Source: CAVOAK01 sp965217615
GTDB lineage: Bacteria > Pseudomonadota > Alphaproteobacteria > UBA8366 > CAVOAK01
Length of the DNA stretch: 64,000 bases
Direction of reading: 5' to 3'
NCBI GenBank assembly: GCA_965217615.1
Contig: CBDCIT010000014.1
Location: forward strand, 186,001-250,000
The position numbers and the translations under genes are program-made. Within the stretch, counting starts at the first letter, position 1. Each line of letters opens with the position of its first letter. The notes under the pieces are model-generated. The model worked only from the letters and a program-made list of their open reading frames with translations. It made no database searches and was not told the origin of the DNA. Positions 53,089 through 62,424 of this stretch are shown here, piece after piece.

Positions 53089-53538
53089 ATGAGACACCAG
53101 CCTATATCTCGCGGCCGCGCTCTTGTTCACCGCCAATCTGCATCGAGAGTAAGCGACTATGACCGTTTCCGGCAATTGCCGTCCCATGGATTTACTGAGG
53201 ACCCGGGCGACGAGGCAACCGCTATCGACGTTACCAGAGAGGCAATCGTAATCGCCGTGCGCAGTAGGCTACGCGCAGCGCGACTCTACAGAGAAGCGGC
53301 GTGGTCGTACTTGTACTTCAACGTGAATGTCGTTAGCTCCGTCATCCATATAGGGGTTGAATACAACAAAGAGGTGGTAGACCGTGCCACCATGTTAGAA
53401 AATACAGCTACGACTTGGGGTGTGGGCTCAACTGGAACGCATAGTCGAAATCCAAACTTCATCCTGTCGAGCGTGTCGCAGCACACGGACAAGTTCATCG
53501 ACGAGTATCTGCGCGTGAATGCGGACGCCTGCAAGTAG
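53089..53538 (+). CDS. Hypothetical protein
   Basis: From ATG 53089 the frame encodes 149 residues. The C-terminal 100 look like a folded domain (RLRAARLYREAAWSYLYFNV, VVDRATMLENTATTWGVGST, SSVSQHTDKFIDEYLRVNAD), without any motif I recognise and without a signal peptide. The first 40 residues are arginine-rich and less convincing. A 211-bp gap separates it from the LysR gene. A true start further downstream is possible. Confidence 0.5.
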   Translation: MRHQPISRGRALVHRQSASRVSDYDRFRQLPSHGFTEDPGDEATAIDVTREAIVIAVRSRLRAARLYREAAWSYLYFNVNVVSSVIHIGVEYNKEVVDRATMLENTATTWGVGSTGTHSRNPNFILSSVSQHTDKFIDEYLRVNADACK

Positions 53539-53749
53539 GCTTGGGCACTCACGTATATAGGTCCCAAATTATATTTGCTCATTTTGACCATCCCTTCCAA
53601 ATCGAGAGCGACCGCCAACGCTAAGCAAGAGTCGCTGTATTTCAATGTTTCCATACGATATGTATGGTTGAATACAACGGCTGACAAACAACATTTTTTC
53701 ATGAATCGGATTACAAAATTTTATCCGACATAGAGATTGTTGACGAAAC

Positions 53750-54650
53750 ATGGCGCGCCGCCTGCCACCGATGAACACACTCCGAGCCTTTGAGGCCGCG
53801 GGACGCTTGCTCTCATTCACCCGCGCCGCCGAGGAGCTACACCTCACCCAGGCGGCAATCAGCCACCAGATCAAGACGTTGGAAACGGCTATCGGCGTGC
53901 GACTCTTTCGCCGCCTCAATCGCGCGCTTTTGGTGACGGAGGCAGGTCAACGCTATTTGCCAACGGTGCGAGACGCACTGGATGCACTGGGCAATGCGAC
54001 CGAGGCGCTGACCCGGCAAGATGAATCAGGCGTACTGACGGTGAGCACACTCCCGTCATTCGCGGCGACCTGGCTGGTACCACGGCTTACCCGATTCCGT
54101 GCCGCACACCCGGAGATTGATATTCGCATCTCGGCTGCCGATGAAATCATCGACCTCGAGCGGAACGGCGTCGATATGGGTTTCGTTATGGCAGCGGTAA
54201 CTATCCGGGACTGAGGAGCGATCACCTTCTAAACGAAAAACAGTTTGTCGTCTGCAGTCCGCGGTTGGTCAACGAGGGACCACATCCGTTGCGGACGCCT
54301 GAAGACTTGCGCCATCACACCTTGTTGCATGATGAAACGCCAGCCGATTGGCAACGCTGGCTCAAGGGAATGGGGTCAGCGGTGTCAACGCGACGCGCGG
54401 GCCGACGTTCAACCACTCAAACGTGGTTACGGAAGCGGCCATCGATGGACAGGGCGTTGCCCTGGCGCGTAGCGCAATTGCAGCGACGGCACTCGCCGAC
54501 GGCCGTCTGGTCCGGCCATTTGACATTTCGCTGCCGCTTGCGGCGGCGTATTACGTCGTGAGTCCGCAGGCAAACGCCAAGAGCCCGAAGGTAGAGATAT
54601 TCCGCGAATGGCTGCTGGCGGAAGCGGGCGTCAGCAACGCACGTTGTTAA
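53750..54650 (+). pseudogene. LysR-family (GcvA-like) regulator with two frameshifts
   Basis: The N-terminus has the GcvA-type HTH: LPPMNTLRAFEAAGRLLSFT with RAAEELHLTQAAISHQIKTL and EVRLFRR-like GVRLFRRLNRALLVTEAGQ. The effector domain starts VSTLPSFAATWLVPRLTRF. A lost base near 54183 (TTCGTTATGG for TTCCGTTATGG) and another near 54403 (GGCCGACG for GGCCCGACG) shift the frame. Restored, it continues NEKQFVVCSPRLVNEGPHPL and ALARSAIAATALADGRLVRP to 54650. Each loss is of one C in a C-run, so sequence error is a real option. Confidence 0.88.
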
Positions 54651-54751
54651 CGTGTGCGCCAAACTGGCGCGTTATTCGGCCGCCGTATCGTGGCTAACCT
54701 CGTCGAACGTACATCCGCGATTCAGACATTGCAGTTTGGTTGAGCCGGGCT

Positions 54752-55945
54752 TCAGGAAAGCGCCGTCGCGAGTCGCTCCATCGCCACTTCAAGCGACTCT
54801 GCGGCGCTCGCAAAACACACCCTGAGCCACCCTTCGCCGGCTGGGCCGAAGGCCATGCCAGGTGCGACACTCACTTTTGCACTGCGCACCAGGTCCTTGG
54901 CGAACGCTAGACTGTCGTCCATACCCTCGACCGAGAAGAACGCATAAAACGCCGCCTCCGGCGACCGGTAGCAAACGCGCGGCAATCCGGCCAAATGTCG
55001 CTCCACGATCTCTCGGCCAATTCGGCATCGCTCGACCATGCTCTCAACGAACGGCTCACCGTCCTCGACCGCCGTAATGCCCGCATGTTGTACAAATGTT
55101 GCGGCACCGCTCGAGCTGTATTCGATCAGGTTTTCGAGGAAGTCACCCAACGACAGCGGTGTTGTCAGCCAGCCAAGTCGCCATCCCGTCATCGCCCAGG
55201 ATTTTGAGAAACTGTTGACAACGATGACCGGGTCTTCCGGCTCGCAGATTTCGAGGAACGAGGGGGCCACCGGACGATCGTAGACAAGGCGCGCGTAAAT
55301 TTCGTCGGCGATGATCCACAAGCCATTTGCGCGGGCAAAATCGAGCATCGCTTGCTGCTGTTCACGGGCCATCATCCATCCGGTCGGGTTAGCCGGTGAA
55401 TTGACGAAGATGCCGCGCGTCCGCGCGTCGCAGGCGTCAAACAATTCATCGAGGTCGAGCGTCCATCCTGCATTGCCGATGCGCAGGTTGACGACCCGCG
55501 AGACGCCGCCTGCAAGCGGAACTGTTGTTTCGGCGTTCGGCCAAATCGGCGCGATGACGACGATATTGTCATCTTCTTCCAACACGCCCATCATCGACAA
55601 CATCAATGCCTGCATGGCCGACGGTGTAACCGTTATTCGCTCGGCGTCTATCGACCTATCGTAGAGCCGCGACATATAGCGCGACAAACTGTCGCGTAGT
55701 TCCGGTATTCCACGACGGTGTGTATAGAAGGTCTCTCCCCTCTGCAGAGCTTCGAAGGCCGCTTTGTTTATGAAGTCCGCCGTCGGCACGTCGGATTCAC
55801 CAAAATGCAACGGGATGACTTCGGGATCAGCGAGCGCCATTTTTGCGATCTGTACGACCGGCTGCGCCTTGATTTGCAAGAGCTTCTCTCGCAAGTGAGG
55901 CTGCGCCCGCCCCGCTTCGACAGGCTTCGTTCTCGCAGGCGTCAT
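54752..55945 (-). CDS. Class I/II pyridoxal-phosphate aminotransferase
   Basis: I took ATG 55945 (GMTPARTKP), giving 397 residues; upstream frame up to 56041 lacks likeness. It is an aspartate/alanine-type aminotransferase: FGESDVPTADFINKAAFEAL, VNSPANPTGWMMAREQQQAM, WIIADEIYARLVYD and the PLP lysine in NSFSKSWAMTGWRLGWLTTP, ending in KVSVAPGMAFGPAGEGWLRV with the arginine for the carboxylate. Substrate cannot be told from sequence. It is followed upstream on the same strand by the acetoacetyl-CoA synthetase gene. Confidence 0.92.
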   Translation of the reverse strand: MTPARTKPVEAGRAQPHLREKLLQIKAQPVVQIAKMALADPEVIPLHFGESDVPTADFINKAAFEALQRGETFYTHRRGIPELRDSLSRYMSRLYDRSIDAERITVTPSAMQALMLSMMGVLEEDDNIVVIAPIWPNAETTVPLAGGVSRVVNLRIGNAGWTLDLDELFDACDARTRGIFVNSPANPTGWMMAREQQQAMLDFARANGLWIIADEIYARLVYDRPVAPSFLEICEPEDPVIVVNSFSKSWAMTGWRLGWLTTPLSLGDFLENLIEYSSSGAATFVQHAGITAVEDGEPFVESMVERCRIGREIVERHLAGLPRVCYRSPEAAFYAFFSVEGMDDSLAFAKDLVRSAKVSVAPGMAFGPAGEGWLRVCFASAAESLEVAMERLATALS

Positions 55946-56071
55946 GCCTTCGACCTCAGTTGCGTATTTGTTACCAGGGAATGCCAAACGGGGTGCACCG
56001 GTGCGTTGCCGGAGCATGGCAGTTCGACTCATACCGGGCAAGGCCGCTTTTGCAGAGTCGCAACCAAGAAT

Positions 56072-58036
56072 CTACAACTCAACGAGCTCTGGCAAATCCG
56101 CAAAAAGGGATAGAGCTTCGGGATTGGCGAGCGCCTCAACGTTCTCGACAGCCTTCCCGTTGATCACGTCTCGAACCGCGAGTTCCGTGATCTTGCCCGA
56201 CTTGGTCCGTGGGATATCGTCGACCTGAAGGACCTTGGCCGGAACGTGGCGCGGCGTACAGTTTTCGCGAATGCGTTGTCGGATCCGCTTGCACAACGCC
56301 TCGTCGAATGCGACGCCGTCGCGCAACACGACAAACAGCAAGATGCGGGTATCGCCCTCCCATTCCTGGCCTACCGCAACCGCTTCCAAGACCTCATCTA
56401 TGCGCTCGACTTGGCGATAGATTTCCGCAGTGCCAATGCGCACCCCACCAGGATTGAGCGTCGCGTCCGAACGGCCATAGATGATGTAGCCGCCGTGCCC
56501 GGTTCGCTCGATAAAGTCGCCATGACACCACACGTTTGGAAAGCGCTCGAAGTAGGTGGCGCGGTAGCGTGCGCCCGTTTTATCGCCCCAGAAATGCAAC
56601 GGCATCGATGGAAACGGCTGCTTGCAGACGAGCTCGCCCTTTTCACCGCTTAGAGACTGTCCCACATCGTCAAACACGTCGATCGCCATTCCTAGCGCCG
56701 GCGCCTGAATCTCGCCGCGCCACACCGGAGCCGCTGGATTGCCGCCGACAAAGCAAGCGATGATGTCCGTTCCACCAGAAATGGAGGAAAGACAAACATC
56801 GCGCTTAACGTCGCGGTAAATATAGTCATAGCCCTCGGCGACTAGCGGCGAGCCGGTTGACGTGATGGTGCGGAGCGAACTCAGATCGTGGGTCTTTCGA
56901 GGCTCGATTCCCGCTTTGGCAATCGCATCGATATACTTCGCCGAGGTGCCAAACAAAGTCATCTGAGCTTCGTCCGCGAAGTCGAAAAGTGTCGCCGTGG
57001 TCGGAAAGGTCGGAGAGCCGTCATAAAGCAGGAGCGTCGCCTGCGATGCCAACGCCGATACCAGCCAGTTCCACATCATCCAGCCGCACGTCGTGAAATA
57101 GAATACGCGGTCGCCAGTTTTGATGTCACCGTGCAGCCGGTGCTCTTTCATATGCTGCAGAAGTGCGCCGCCAGCGCCATGGACAATGCACTTCGGACGC
57201 CCTGTCGTACCCGACGAATACATGATGTAGAGCGGGTGATTGAAGGGCAGTTGCTCAAATTTGATTGGCCCGGGTTCGTATGGTGCCAGAGCGTCTTCGA
57301 GGCACACGACATCGCGGTGATTTGAAATTATTGAAAGATCGGGCGCTTCGTTCAGATAGGGAAAGATGACGACCCGCTCGACACTCGGCAGCTTGGCAAT
57401 GCATTCGGCGATCCGCGCGAGCGAATCGTGTGACCTGCCATTGTAGTAATACCCATCGGCGGCAAACAGCACGCGCGGTTCGACTTGGCCAAATCGGTCG
57501 AGCACCCCTTGGATGCCGAAATCAGGTGAGCACGATGTCCAGACCGTGCCGATCGAAGCACAGGCAAGCATCGCCACGACTGCTTCCGGCATATTCGGAA
57601 CGAATCCGGCGCAGCGATCACCAGCCCCAAGGCCCGAGGCCCGCAAGAATTGCGAGAGGCGCGACACTTGCTGATTAAGTTCATCCCAAGACATCTCGCG
57701 TCTGACCTGATCCTCGCCACGGAATATGATCGCCGGCGACGATCCGTGGCGTTGCATAAGGTTCTCGGCAAAGTTGAGCACAGCATCGGGGAAAAATCGT
57801 GCGCCCGGCATCTTGTCACCGTCAACGATCACTGTGTCCGTTCGCCGATCGCCAACAACGCCCATGAACTCCCAGATGCTGATCCAAAAACTCTCCATCT
57901 CCTCAAGGGAGAATCGGTGCATGGCGTCATAATCTGGCAGGGACACCGCCCAGCGTTTTTCGAGTGTTGCCCGAAAGGCAGTGAGAGTGGCGTCGCGTAC
58001 ACGCGTCTCCGACGGCAACCAAAGCGGTTTGTCCAC
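56072..58036 (-). CDS. Acetoacetate--CoA ligase (acetoacetyl-CoA synthetase)
   Basis: It activates acetoacetate with ATP and CoA in ketone-body or PHB breakdown. GTG 58036 (VDKPLWLPSE) gives 654 residues, the family length; a GTG at 58084 and an ATG at 58198 are in frame upstream. The adenylate-forming motifs are LYIMYSSGTTGRPKCIVHG (A3), CGWMMWNWLVSALASQATLL, SISGGTDIIACFVGGNPAAP, YIIYGRSDATLNPGGVRIGT (A8) and RTKSGKITELAVRDVINGK with the acetylation-type lysine. It is divergent from the DMT exporter gene, whose ATG overlaps the ATG at 58198, arguing against that far start. Confidence 0.93.
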   Translation of the reverse strand: MDKPLWLPSETRVRDATLTAFRATLEKRWAVSLPDYDAMHRFSLEEMESFWISIWEFMGVVGDRRTDTVIVDGDKMPGARFFPDAVLNFAENLMQRHGSSPAIIFRGEDQVRREMSWDELNQQVSRLSQFLRASGLGAGDRCAGFVPNMPEAVVAMLACASIGTVWTSCSPDFGIQGVLDRFGQVEPRVLFAADGYYYNGRSHDSLARIAECIAKLPSVERVVIFPYLNEAPDLSIISNHRDVVCLEDALAPYEPGPIKFEQLPFNHPLYIMYSSGTTGRPKCIVHGAGGALLQHMKEHRLHGDIKTGDRVFYFTTCGWMMWNWLVSALASQATLLLYDGSPTFPTTATLFDFADEAQMTLFGTSAKYIDAIAKAGIEPRKTHDLSSLRTITSTGSPLVAEGYDYIYRDVKRDVCLSSISGGTDIIACFVGGNPAAPVWRGEIQAPALGMAIDVFDDVGQSLSGEKGELVCKQPFPSMPLHFWGDKTGARYRATYFERFPNVWCHGDFIERTGHGGYIIYGRSDATLNPGGVRIGTAEIYRQVERIDEVLEAVAVGQEWEGDTRILLFVVLRDGVAFDEALCKRIRQRIRENCTPRHVPAKVLQVDDIPRTKSGKITELAVRDVINGKAVENVEALANPEALSLFADLPELVEL

Positions 58037-58196
58037 TGGCGTCTCAACAATAAGTGAATTGCCAAATTCGATCTTGGATAGCACGGCCGGGCCAACACGT
58101 TCCAGCGCCTGCCATTCGACCGCGCTACACGTGCCGACCAGGCGCTGAACGGCCTCACATTGGCCTATGCTTGCTTGGCATCGTAGTGTCTCTGTC

Positions 58197-59141
58197 ATGA
58201 CGAATGGAAAAACATCTCGGCTCGAGTCTCGGCTCGCCGTCTCGGCCCCAATCCGCGGGGCAATCTGGATGATGTCGGCCGGACTCATGTTGACCTTGAT
58301 GAGCGCGCTCATGCGCGACGTTTCCAGCGATCTGCATCCCTTCCAGATAGGCTTCTTTCGCAGCTTATTCGGATTTCTCTTCATGGTGCCCTGGTTGTTC
58401 GGTTCCGGGTTCGCAGTCCTGCGGACGACACGCCTTGGCTTGCACTTGACGCGCGGAACCGTGGCCCTCTTTGGCCTGTTCCTGTGGACCAGCGCATTGG
58501 CGCTCGCTCCGGTCGCAGAAGTCACGGCCTTCAGCTTTACCGCACCGTTGTTCGCCACCCTCGGCAGCGCGGTGATCCTGCGCGAGGTTGTGCGGGCCCG
58601 GCGCTGGGTCGCCGTTGTCCTGGGCTTCGTCGGCATGCTGATCATGTTGCGGCCTGGCTTCTCGGCGCTGCAGCCGGGCGCACTGTTCGCGGTCACAGCC
58701 GCCGTCTGCATCGCCGCCTCGATGCTGATTGTCAAACGACTGAGCGCAACCGAGAGGCCGATAACCGTGGTCGCCTATATGGCGCTGTTCCTGACGATCG
58801 CCACGGCACTGCCAGCGATGTTCGTGTGGCAAGCGCCAAGTTGGATCGTGTTCGGCAAATGTATTGCAATGGGGGGGCTCGGTACTCTCGGTCACCTCTG
58901 TATGGTGCGGGCGTTTGCCGCCGCAGACGCTTCGGCGGTCGCCCCCTTCGATTATGCGCGATTGCCGTTTGCGGCACTCGTCGGATTTATCATGTTCTCC
59001 GAATCACCCGACATATGGACATGGGTCGGCGGCGCGGTCATTGCGGCATCAGCGATCTACATTGCGCAGCGCGAAGCGGCAACGCGCCGGAAAACAGAGT
59101 CAGCCAGGGTGCAGAGCGAGACAGCGGCGGCAAGTCTGTAG
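58197..59141 (+). CDS. DMT (EamA) family transporter
   Basis: The 314-residue inner-membrane protein has ten predicted segments in two EamA repeats, for example FQIGFFRSLFGFLFMVPWLF, GTVALFGLFLWTSALALAPV and AVAPFDYARLPFAALVGFIM. Members export amino acids, nucleosides and other small metabolites. ATG 58197 was chosen (SVMTNGKTSRL); an upstream frame is shorter on evidence. It is followed 29 bp later by an ICMT-like gene on the same strand. Confidence 0.9.
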   Translation: MTNGKTSRLESRLAVSAPIRGAIWMMSAGLMLTLMSALMRDVSSDLHPFQIGFFRSLFGFLFMVPWLFGSGFAVLRTTRLGLHLTRGTVALFGLFLWTSALALAPVAEVTAFSFTAPLFATLGSAVILREVVRARRWVAVVLGFVGMLIMLRPGFSALQPGALFAVTAAVCIAASMLIVKRLSATERPITVVAYMALFLTIATALPAMFVWQAPSWIVFGKCIAMGGLGTLGHLCMVRAFAAADASAVAPFDYARLPFAALVGFIMFSESPDIWTWVGGAVIAASAIYIAQREAATRRKTESARVQSETAAASL

Positions 59142-59170
59142 CGCACGGCGATGCGGCGGCAGGGACGCAA

Positions 59171-59674
59171 ATGAATTGGCAGCTCATAAAGGCGATCATC
59201 ATCCTTCCTGGAACGGCTCTCGTCTTCGTTCCTGGTGTAATTCTGTGGTTTGCAGGTGGGTCGTCAACGACGGTAACGCTCGCAGTGTCCGCTCAACCCC
59301 GGTTCTGGATTTGCATTATATTCGCGGCGATCGGTTTCGCATTCGCGGCCTGGACGGTCAGGCTATTTTTAACCTCAGGCGAAGGCACGCCCGCGCCATG
59401 GGATCCGCCGAAGAGGCTGGTTATTCGCGGACCCTACCGCCACGTCCGGAATCCCATGATCACGAGTGTGCTTCTCATGCTAGGCGCCGAATCGCTTTTA
59501 GCCGGCTCGTGGCTACTGTCCGGCTGGATGCTAGTATTTTTCCTCGTCAATGCGGTCTATTTTCCATTGGTTGAAGAGCCGGGGCTCGAACGAAGGTTCG
59601 GCGAAGACTATCGACGATACAAGGCAAATGTACCGCGCTGGATCCCGCGATGGCGGGCATGGGACGCGCCCTAG
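59171..59674 (+). CDS. Isoprenylcysteine carboxyl methyltransferase-like membrane protein
   Basis: This 167-residue protein has about four membrane segments and the PEMT/ICMT signature near residues 80-150: KRLVIRGPYRHVRNPMITSV (RxHPxN-type, here RHVRNP), VYFPLVEEPGLERRFGEDYR and RYKANVPRWIPRWR. Prokaryotic members transfer methyl groups to lipids or small molecules; substrate unknown. It lies directly behind the DMT exporter gene. Confidence 0.9.
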   Translation: MNWQLIKAIIILPGTALVFVPGVILWFAGGSSTTVTLAVSAQPRFWICIIFAAIGFAFAAWTVRLFLTSGEGTPAPWDPPKRLVIRGPYRHVRNPMITSVLLMLGAESLLAGSWLLSGWMLVFFLVNAVYFPLVEEPGLERRFGEDYRRYKANVPRWIPRWRAWDAP

Positions 59675-59687
59675 TCAGGCATGCCGG

Positions 59688-60317
59688 CTAATCTACGGAT
59701 TGCCAGCCCTCAGTCCGGCGCTTGGCCTCGGCAAGATCAGCCGGCGCAAGCTGACGTTCAACCAACGCCAAGTTGGCGCGACCCGTATCGAGCGCGACGC
59801 CTTCAAGCAAACGGACCGCTATCGTCAGCCATTTCCATGCTTCGATGAGATCACGCTCGATACCTTCTCCAACCATGTAAGACACGCCGAGATTGGTCTG
59901 CGCCACGGCGTGACCTTTCTCCGCAGCCATTCTGCTCAGCCTGACGGCTTCGGCAAGGTCGAGCTCGACCCCTCTTCCAAGCTGATAAAACACGCTTAGG
60001 TTATACTGAGCGGAGGCGAGTCCGCGGTTGGCAGCACGGCGATACCACTTGGCCGCGGTGGCGGCGTCCGCGTCCACACCATAACCATATTCATACATTA
60101 CACCGACCATGAACTCGGCATTGGCTACACCAGCGTCGGCAAGTGTTTTGAACTCGCTCAATGCCGCAGCGTAGTCTTTTTCCTGCAACGCGCGAATGCC
60201 AGTTTCGAAGTCAGCCGCCGAGGCGTCAGACGACACCGGTCCGGTCAGTAACGCCAGCGTCAATCCAAAGATCAGACATCGTGACACCCGGGTGCAGAAG
60301 ATCGGCATCAGAAGCAT
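59688..60317 (-). CDS. Sel1-repeat (TPR-like) exported protein
   Basis: ATG 60317 directly follows the stop of the pterin dehydratase gene (60319), with an alternative at 60308. A signal peptide is visible (LIFGLTLALLTGPVSSDASAA). The body has Sel1-type repeats (AEFMVGVMYEYGYGVDADAA with AAKWYRRAANRGLASAQYNL, then SVFYQLGRGVELDLAEAVRL and AQTNLGVSYMVGEGIERDL). Sel1 solenoids bind partner proteins in the periplasm or cytoplasm; no specific role can be given. The closeness to the gene before it suggests translational coupling. Confidence 0.87.
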   Translation of the reverse strand: MLLMPIFCTRVSRCLIFGLTLALLTGPVSSDASAADFETGIRALQEKDYAAALSEFKTLADAGVANAEFMVGVMYEYGYGVDADAATAAKWYRRAANRGLASAQYNLSVFYQLGRGVELDLAEAVRLSRMAAEKGHAVAQTNLGVSYMVGEGIERDLIEAWKWLTIAVRLLEGVALDTGRANLALVERQLAPADLAEAKRRTEGWQSVD

Positions 60318-60318
60318 T

Positions 60319-60606
60319 TCAGGCGATTGAATCCATGAAATGCGCAATCTTCACATCAAGCTCGCTAAGACCACCGCAGTCGTGCGTCGACAGCGTAACA
60401 TCAACCCGCGAATACACGTTGAACCATTCGGGATGATGGTTCATTTGCTCGGCCTTGAGCGCGGTGCGAGACATGAAGGCCCAGGCCTCGCTGAACGACT
60501 TGAACGCAAAGGATTTCGCGATGGCGTCGCGATCTTCAACCTCGCGCCATCCCTGAAGTTGCGCCAAAGCTTCGGCGCGCGCTTCGGTATTTAGCTTTTC
60601 CCCCAC
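60319..60606 (-). CDS. phhB: 4a-hydroxytetrahydrobiopterin dehydratase
   Basis: It recycles the pterin carbinolamine of aromatic amino acid hydroxylases. GTG 60606 follows GGAGG by five bases; another GTG at 60621 adds five residues. The 95-residue protein has the whole signature EQMNHHPEWFNVYSRVDVTL followed by STHDCGGLSELDVKIAHFMD, with the paired histidines HHP. No phenylalanine hydroxylase gene is visible. Confidence 0.94.
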   Translation of the reverse strand: MGEKLNTEARAEALAQLQGWREVEDRDAIAKSFAFKSFSEAWAFMSRTALKAEQMNHHPEWFNVYSRVDVTLSTHDCGGLSELDVKIAHFMDSIA

Positions 60607-60754
60607 GAGAGCCTCCGACACGGCTGAAAATCAAACGTCAATAATTGGACAGATGTGCGTGAGCTGCAAGCGCTGTTCCGGAATAGCGCCGGGATCACGA
60701 ATATCGTGCCGGTGCGATAGCTCTGGCAGACGCGGCACGCTATCTTCCGTCTCG

Positions 60755-61198
60755 ATGCGCTATGCAACCCCACCAACGCTGGAGGATCTCGAAACGCTCG
60801 CCGCTGATGCCTTCGAAAAGATACCCGAGCGATTGCGCCAGCATGTAGACGGTGTCGCGATTCGTGTTGTCGACTTTCCCGACGAGGCGACATGCAACGA
60901 AATGGAGCTTGAGAGCCAATTCGACTTGTTGGGGCTGTACCAGGGCTTGCCGCTCAACGAAAAAAGTGTCGCGGACCAACCCCAGGACGTGAGCATCATA
61001 TTTCTCTACCGCCGGCCGCTACTCGACCATTGGGTCGAAAGTGGAGAGGATCTCGGCCATTTAGTGCGGCATGTCCTGATCCATGAAATCGGCCACCATT
61101 TTGGTTTCTCGGACGCGCAGATGGAAGCCCTGGAAGCAGAAGCCGGTCGTCGATGCGAAGGCAGCGCATCTGCACCGGCGAAGACGTACAAATCTTGA
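60755..61198 (+). CDS. Small zincin metallopeptidase family protein
   Basis: ATG 60755 gives 147 residues of the minimal metalloprotease-like family (DUF1025). The zinc-binding helix HVLIHEIGHHFGFSDAQMEA carries HExxHxxG; other marks are LLGLYQGLPLNEKS and SIIFLYRRPLLDHW. It has no signal peptide; related proteins have weak or unknown peptidase activity. It is convergent with the UDG-family gene by 9 bp. Confidence 0.9.
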   Translation: MRYATPPTLEDLETLAADAFEKIPERLRQHVDGVAIRVVDFPDEATCNEMELESQFDLLGLYQGLPLNEKSVADQPQDVSIIFLYRRPLLDHWVESGEDLGHLVRHVLIHEIGHHFGFSDAQMEALEAEAGRRCEGSASAPAKTYKS

Positions 61199-61207
61199 GC
61201 AAATGTG

Positions 61208-61792
61208 TCATCGCATCAATTTCCCAACGCGACGACGCAGTTCCGGCACCAACTCCAGCTCGAACCACGGGTTACGTTTGAGCCACGCCGTGTTTCGCCA
61301 ACTCGGATGCGGCAGCGGCAGACGCGAGGGCAGGTAGTTCCGCCAGTCGGCGACGGTTTCGGTCATCGTCCGCCGCATGTCGCGCCCGAGATAGTATTTC
61401 TGCGCGTGGCTGCCGACCAGCAGGGTCAGCGCGATGTGATCCAGAGTCTCGAGGAGCTGCTCGTGCCAGGCCGGTGCACACTCGGGTCGCGGCGGATAGT
61501 CGCCACCTTTAGGGTTAACGCCTGGGTAGCAAAAACCCATCGGCACGATCGCCACACGGCTCTCGTCGTAGAAATTGTCGCGGTCGAGGTCGAGCCATGA
61601 CCGCAGCCGCTCGCCGCTTGCATCGTCCCAAGGAACTCCAGATTCATGCACCTTTGTGCCCGGCGCCTGGCCAATGATTATTAACTGCGCTGATGCAGAC
61701 GCACGCAGCACGGGCCGTGGGCCGAGCGGCAGATAGGCTTCGCAAATCCGGCATGCCCTGATCTGTGTCAATAATTTATCGAGGTCACTCAC
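61208..61792 (-). CDS. Uracil-DNA glycosylase-superfamily protein
   Basis: GTG 61792 is chosen because GGAG stands nine bases before it (TTG 61807 is in frame). The 194-residue protein has CRICEAYLPLGPRPVL with two cysteines, IIIGQAPGTKVHESGVPWDD (motif 1-like GQAPG), FCYPGVNPKGGDYPPRPECA and a C-terminal HPSWRNTAWLKRNPWFELEL (motif 2-like HPS). This is the uracil-DNA glycosylase fold, of a subgroup often annotated simply as family protein. It is divergent from the phosphatase gene at 61906. Confidence 0.88.
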   Translation of the reverse strand: MSDLDKLLTQIRACRICEAYLPLGPRPVLRASASAQLIIIGQAPGTKVHESGVPWDDASGERLRSWLDLDRDNFYDESRVAIVPMGFCYPGVNPKGGDYPPRPECAPAWHEQLLETLDHIALTLLVGSHAQKYYLGRDMRRTMTETVADWRNYLPSRLPLPHPSWRNTAWLKRNPWFELELVPELRRRVGKLMR

Positions 61793-61905
61793 GACGAAGC
61801 GCTCCAAGAACCGTCACCATACGCGAACAAGGTTCGCGTGAATGCAGCGTCATGATAAGCGAGTAGGGTCGTGTGAAAAAGTGGGGAAGGGATGGGTGCG
61901 GGCGG

Positions 61906-62382
61906 ATGCGAGTTTTGATGGTGTGCACTGGCAATATCTGCCGCTCGCCTACGGCCGCGGCCGTATTCGACCACCTCGCGAAGGATATGCACCCTGGCGA
62001 AGATGTGCGTGCCGATTCTTGCGGGTTGCATGGCTACCACGTGGGTGAACGACCGGATACACGGGCAGTCGCTGTTGCCAAGTCGCGCGGAATACCGGTT
62101 CCGCCAACGCCGGCGCGGAAAATCCGGCCGGAGGACTTTGCCAAATTCGATTTAATTCTCGCGATGGATCGTGGCCACTTAAGCGAACTCAACCGGCTGT
62201 GCCCGCCTGCCCATGTGAACAAGTTACGGCTGTTCTTGGAAACTGTCCCTGACGCCCTCGATGTGCCAGATCCCCACTATGGTGGTGCACACGACTTCGA
62301 GCGTGCGTTGGATCTTATCGAGGCAGGCGCGCGCTCCTGGCTTGCGGAGATTGCCAAGAGCGTGGACTTTCGGCGACGCTGA
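61906..62382 (+). CDS. Low-molecular-weight protein-tyrosine phosphatase
   Basis: ATG 61906 opens 158 residues, VLMVCTGNICRSPTAAAVFD, with the phosphatase loop C-x5-R-S (CTGNICRS) at residues 7-14 and the general acid in VPDPHYGGAHDFERALDLIE. The family removes phosphate from tyrosine in proteins or acts in arsenate and capsule systems. Complete and of typical length; cytoplasmic. A frame starting 33 bp upstream has no family likeness. Confidence 0.95.
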   Translation: MRVLMVCTGNICRSPTAAAVFDHLAKDMHPGEDVRADSCGLHGYHVGERPDTRAVAVAKSRGIPVPPTPARKIRPEDFAKFDLILAMDRGHLSELNRLCPPAHVNKLRLFLETVPDALDVPDPHYGGAHDFERALDLIEAGARSWLAEIAKSVDFRRR

Positions 62383-62424
62383 TGGAACCGATTCGAAACG
62401 GCGATCGCTTGTTCTGAGCCCCGC

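Noticed and set aside
53539..53702. Minus-strand frame before the LysR gene as a divergent target gene
   Set aside because: The frame overlaps the plus-strand unknown gene, has no family likeness and no ribosome site worth noting.
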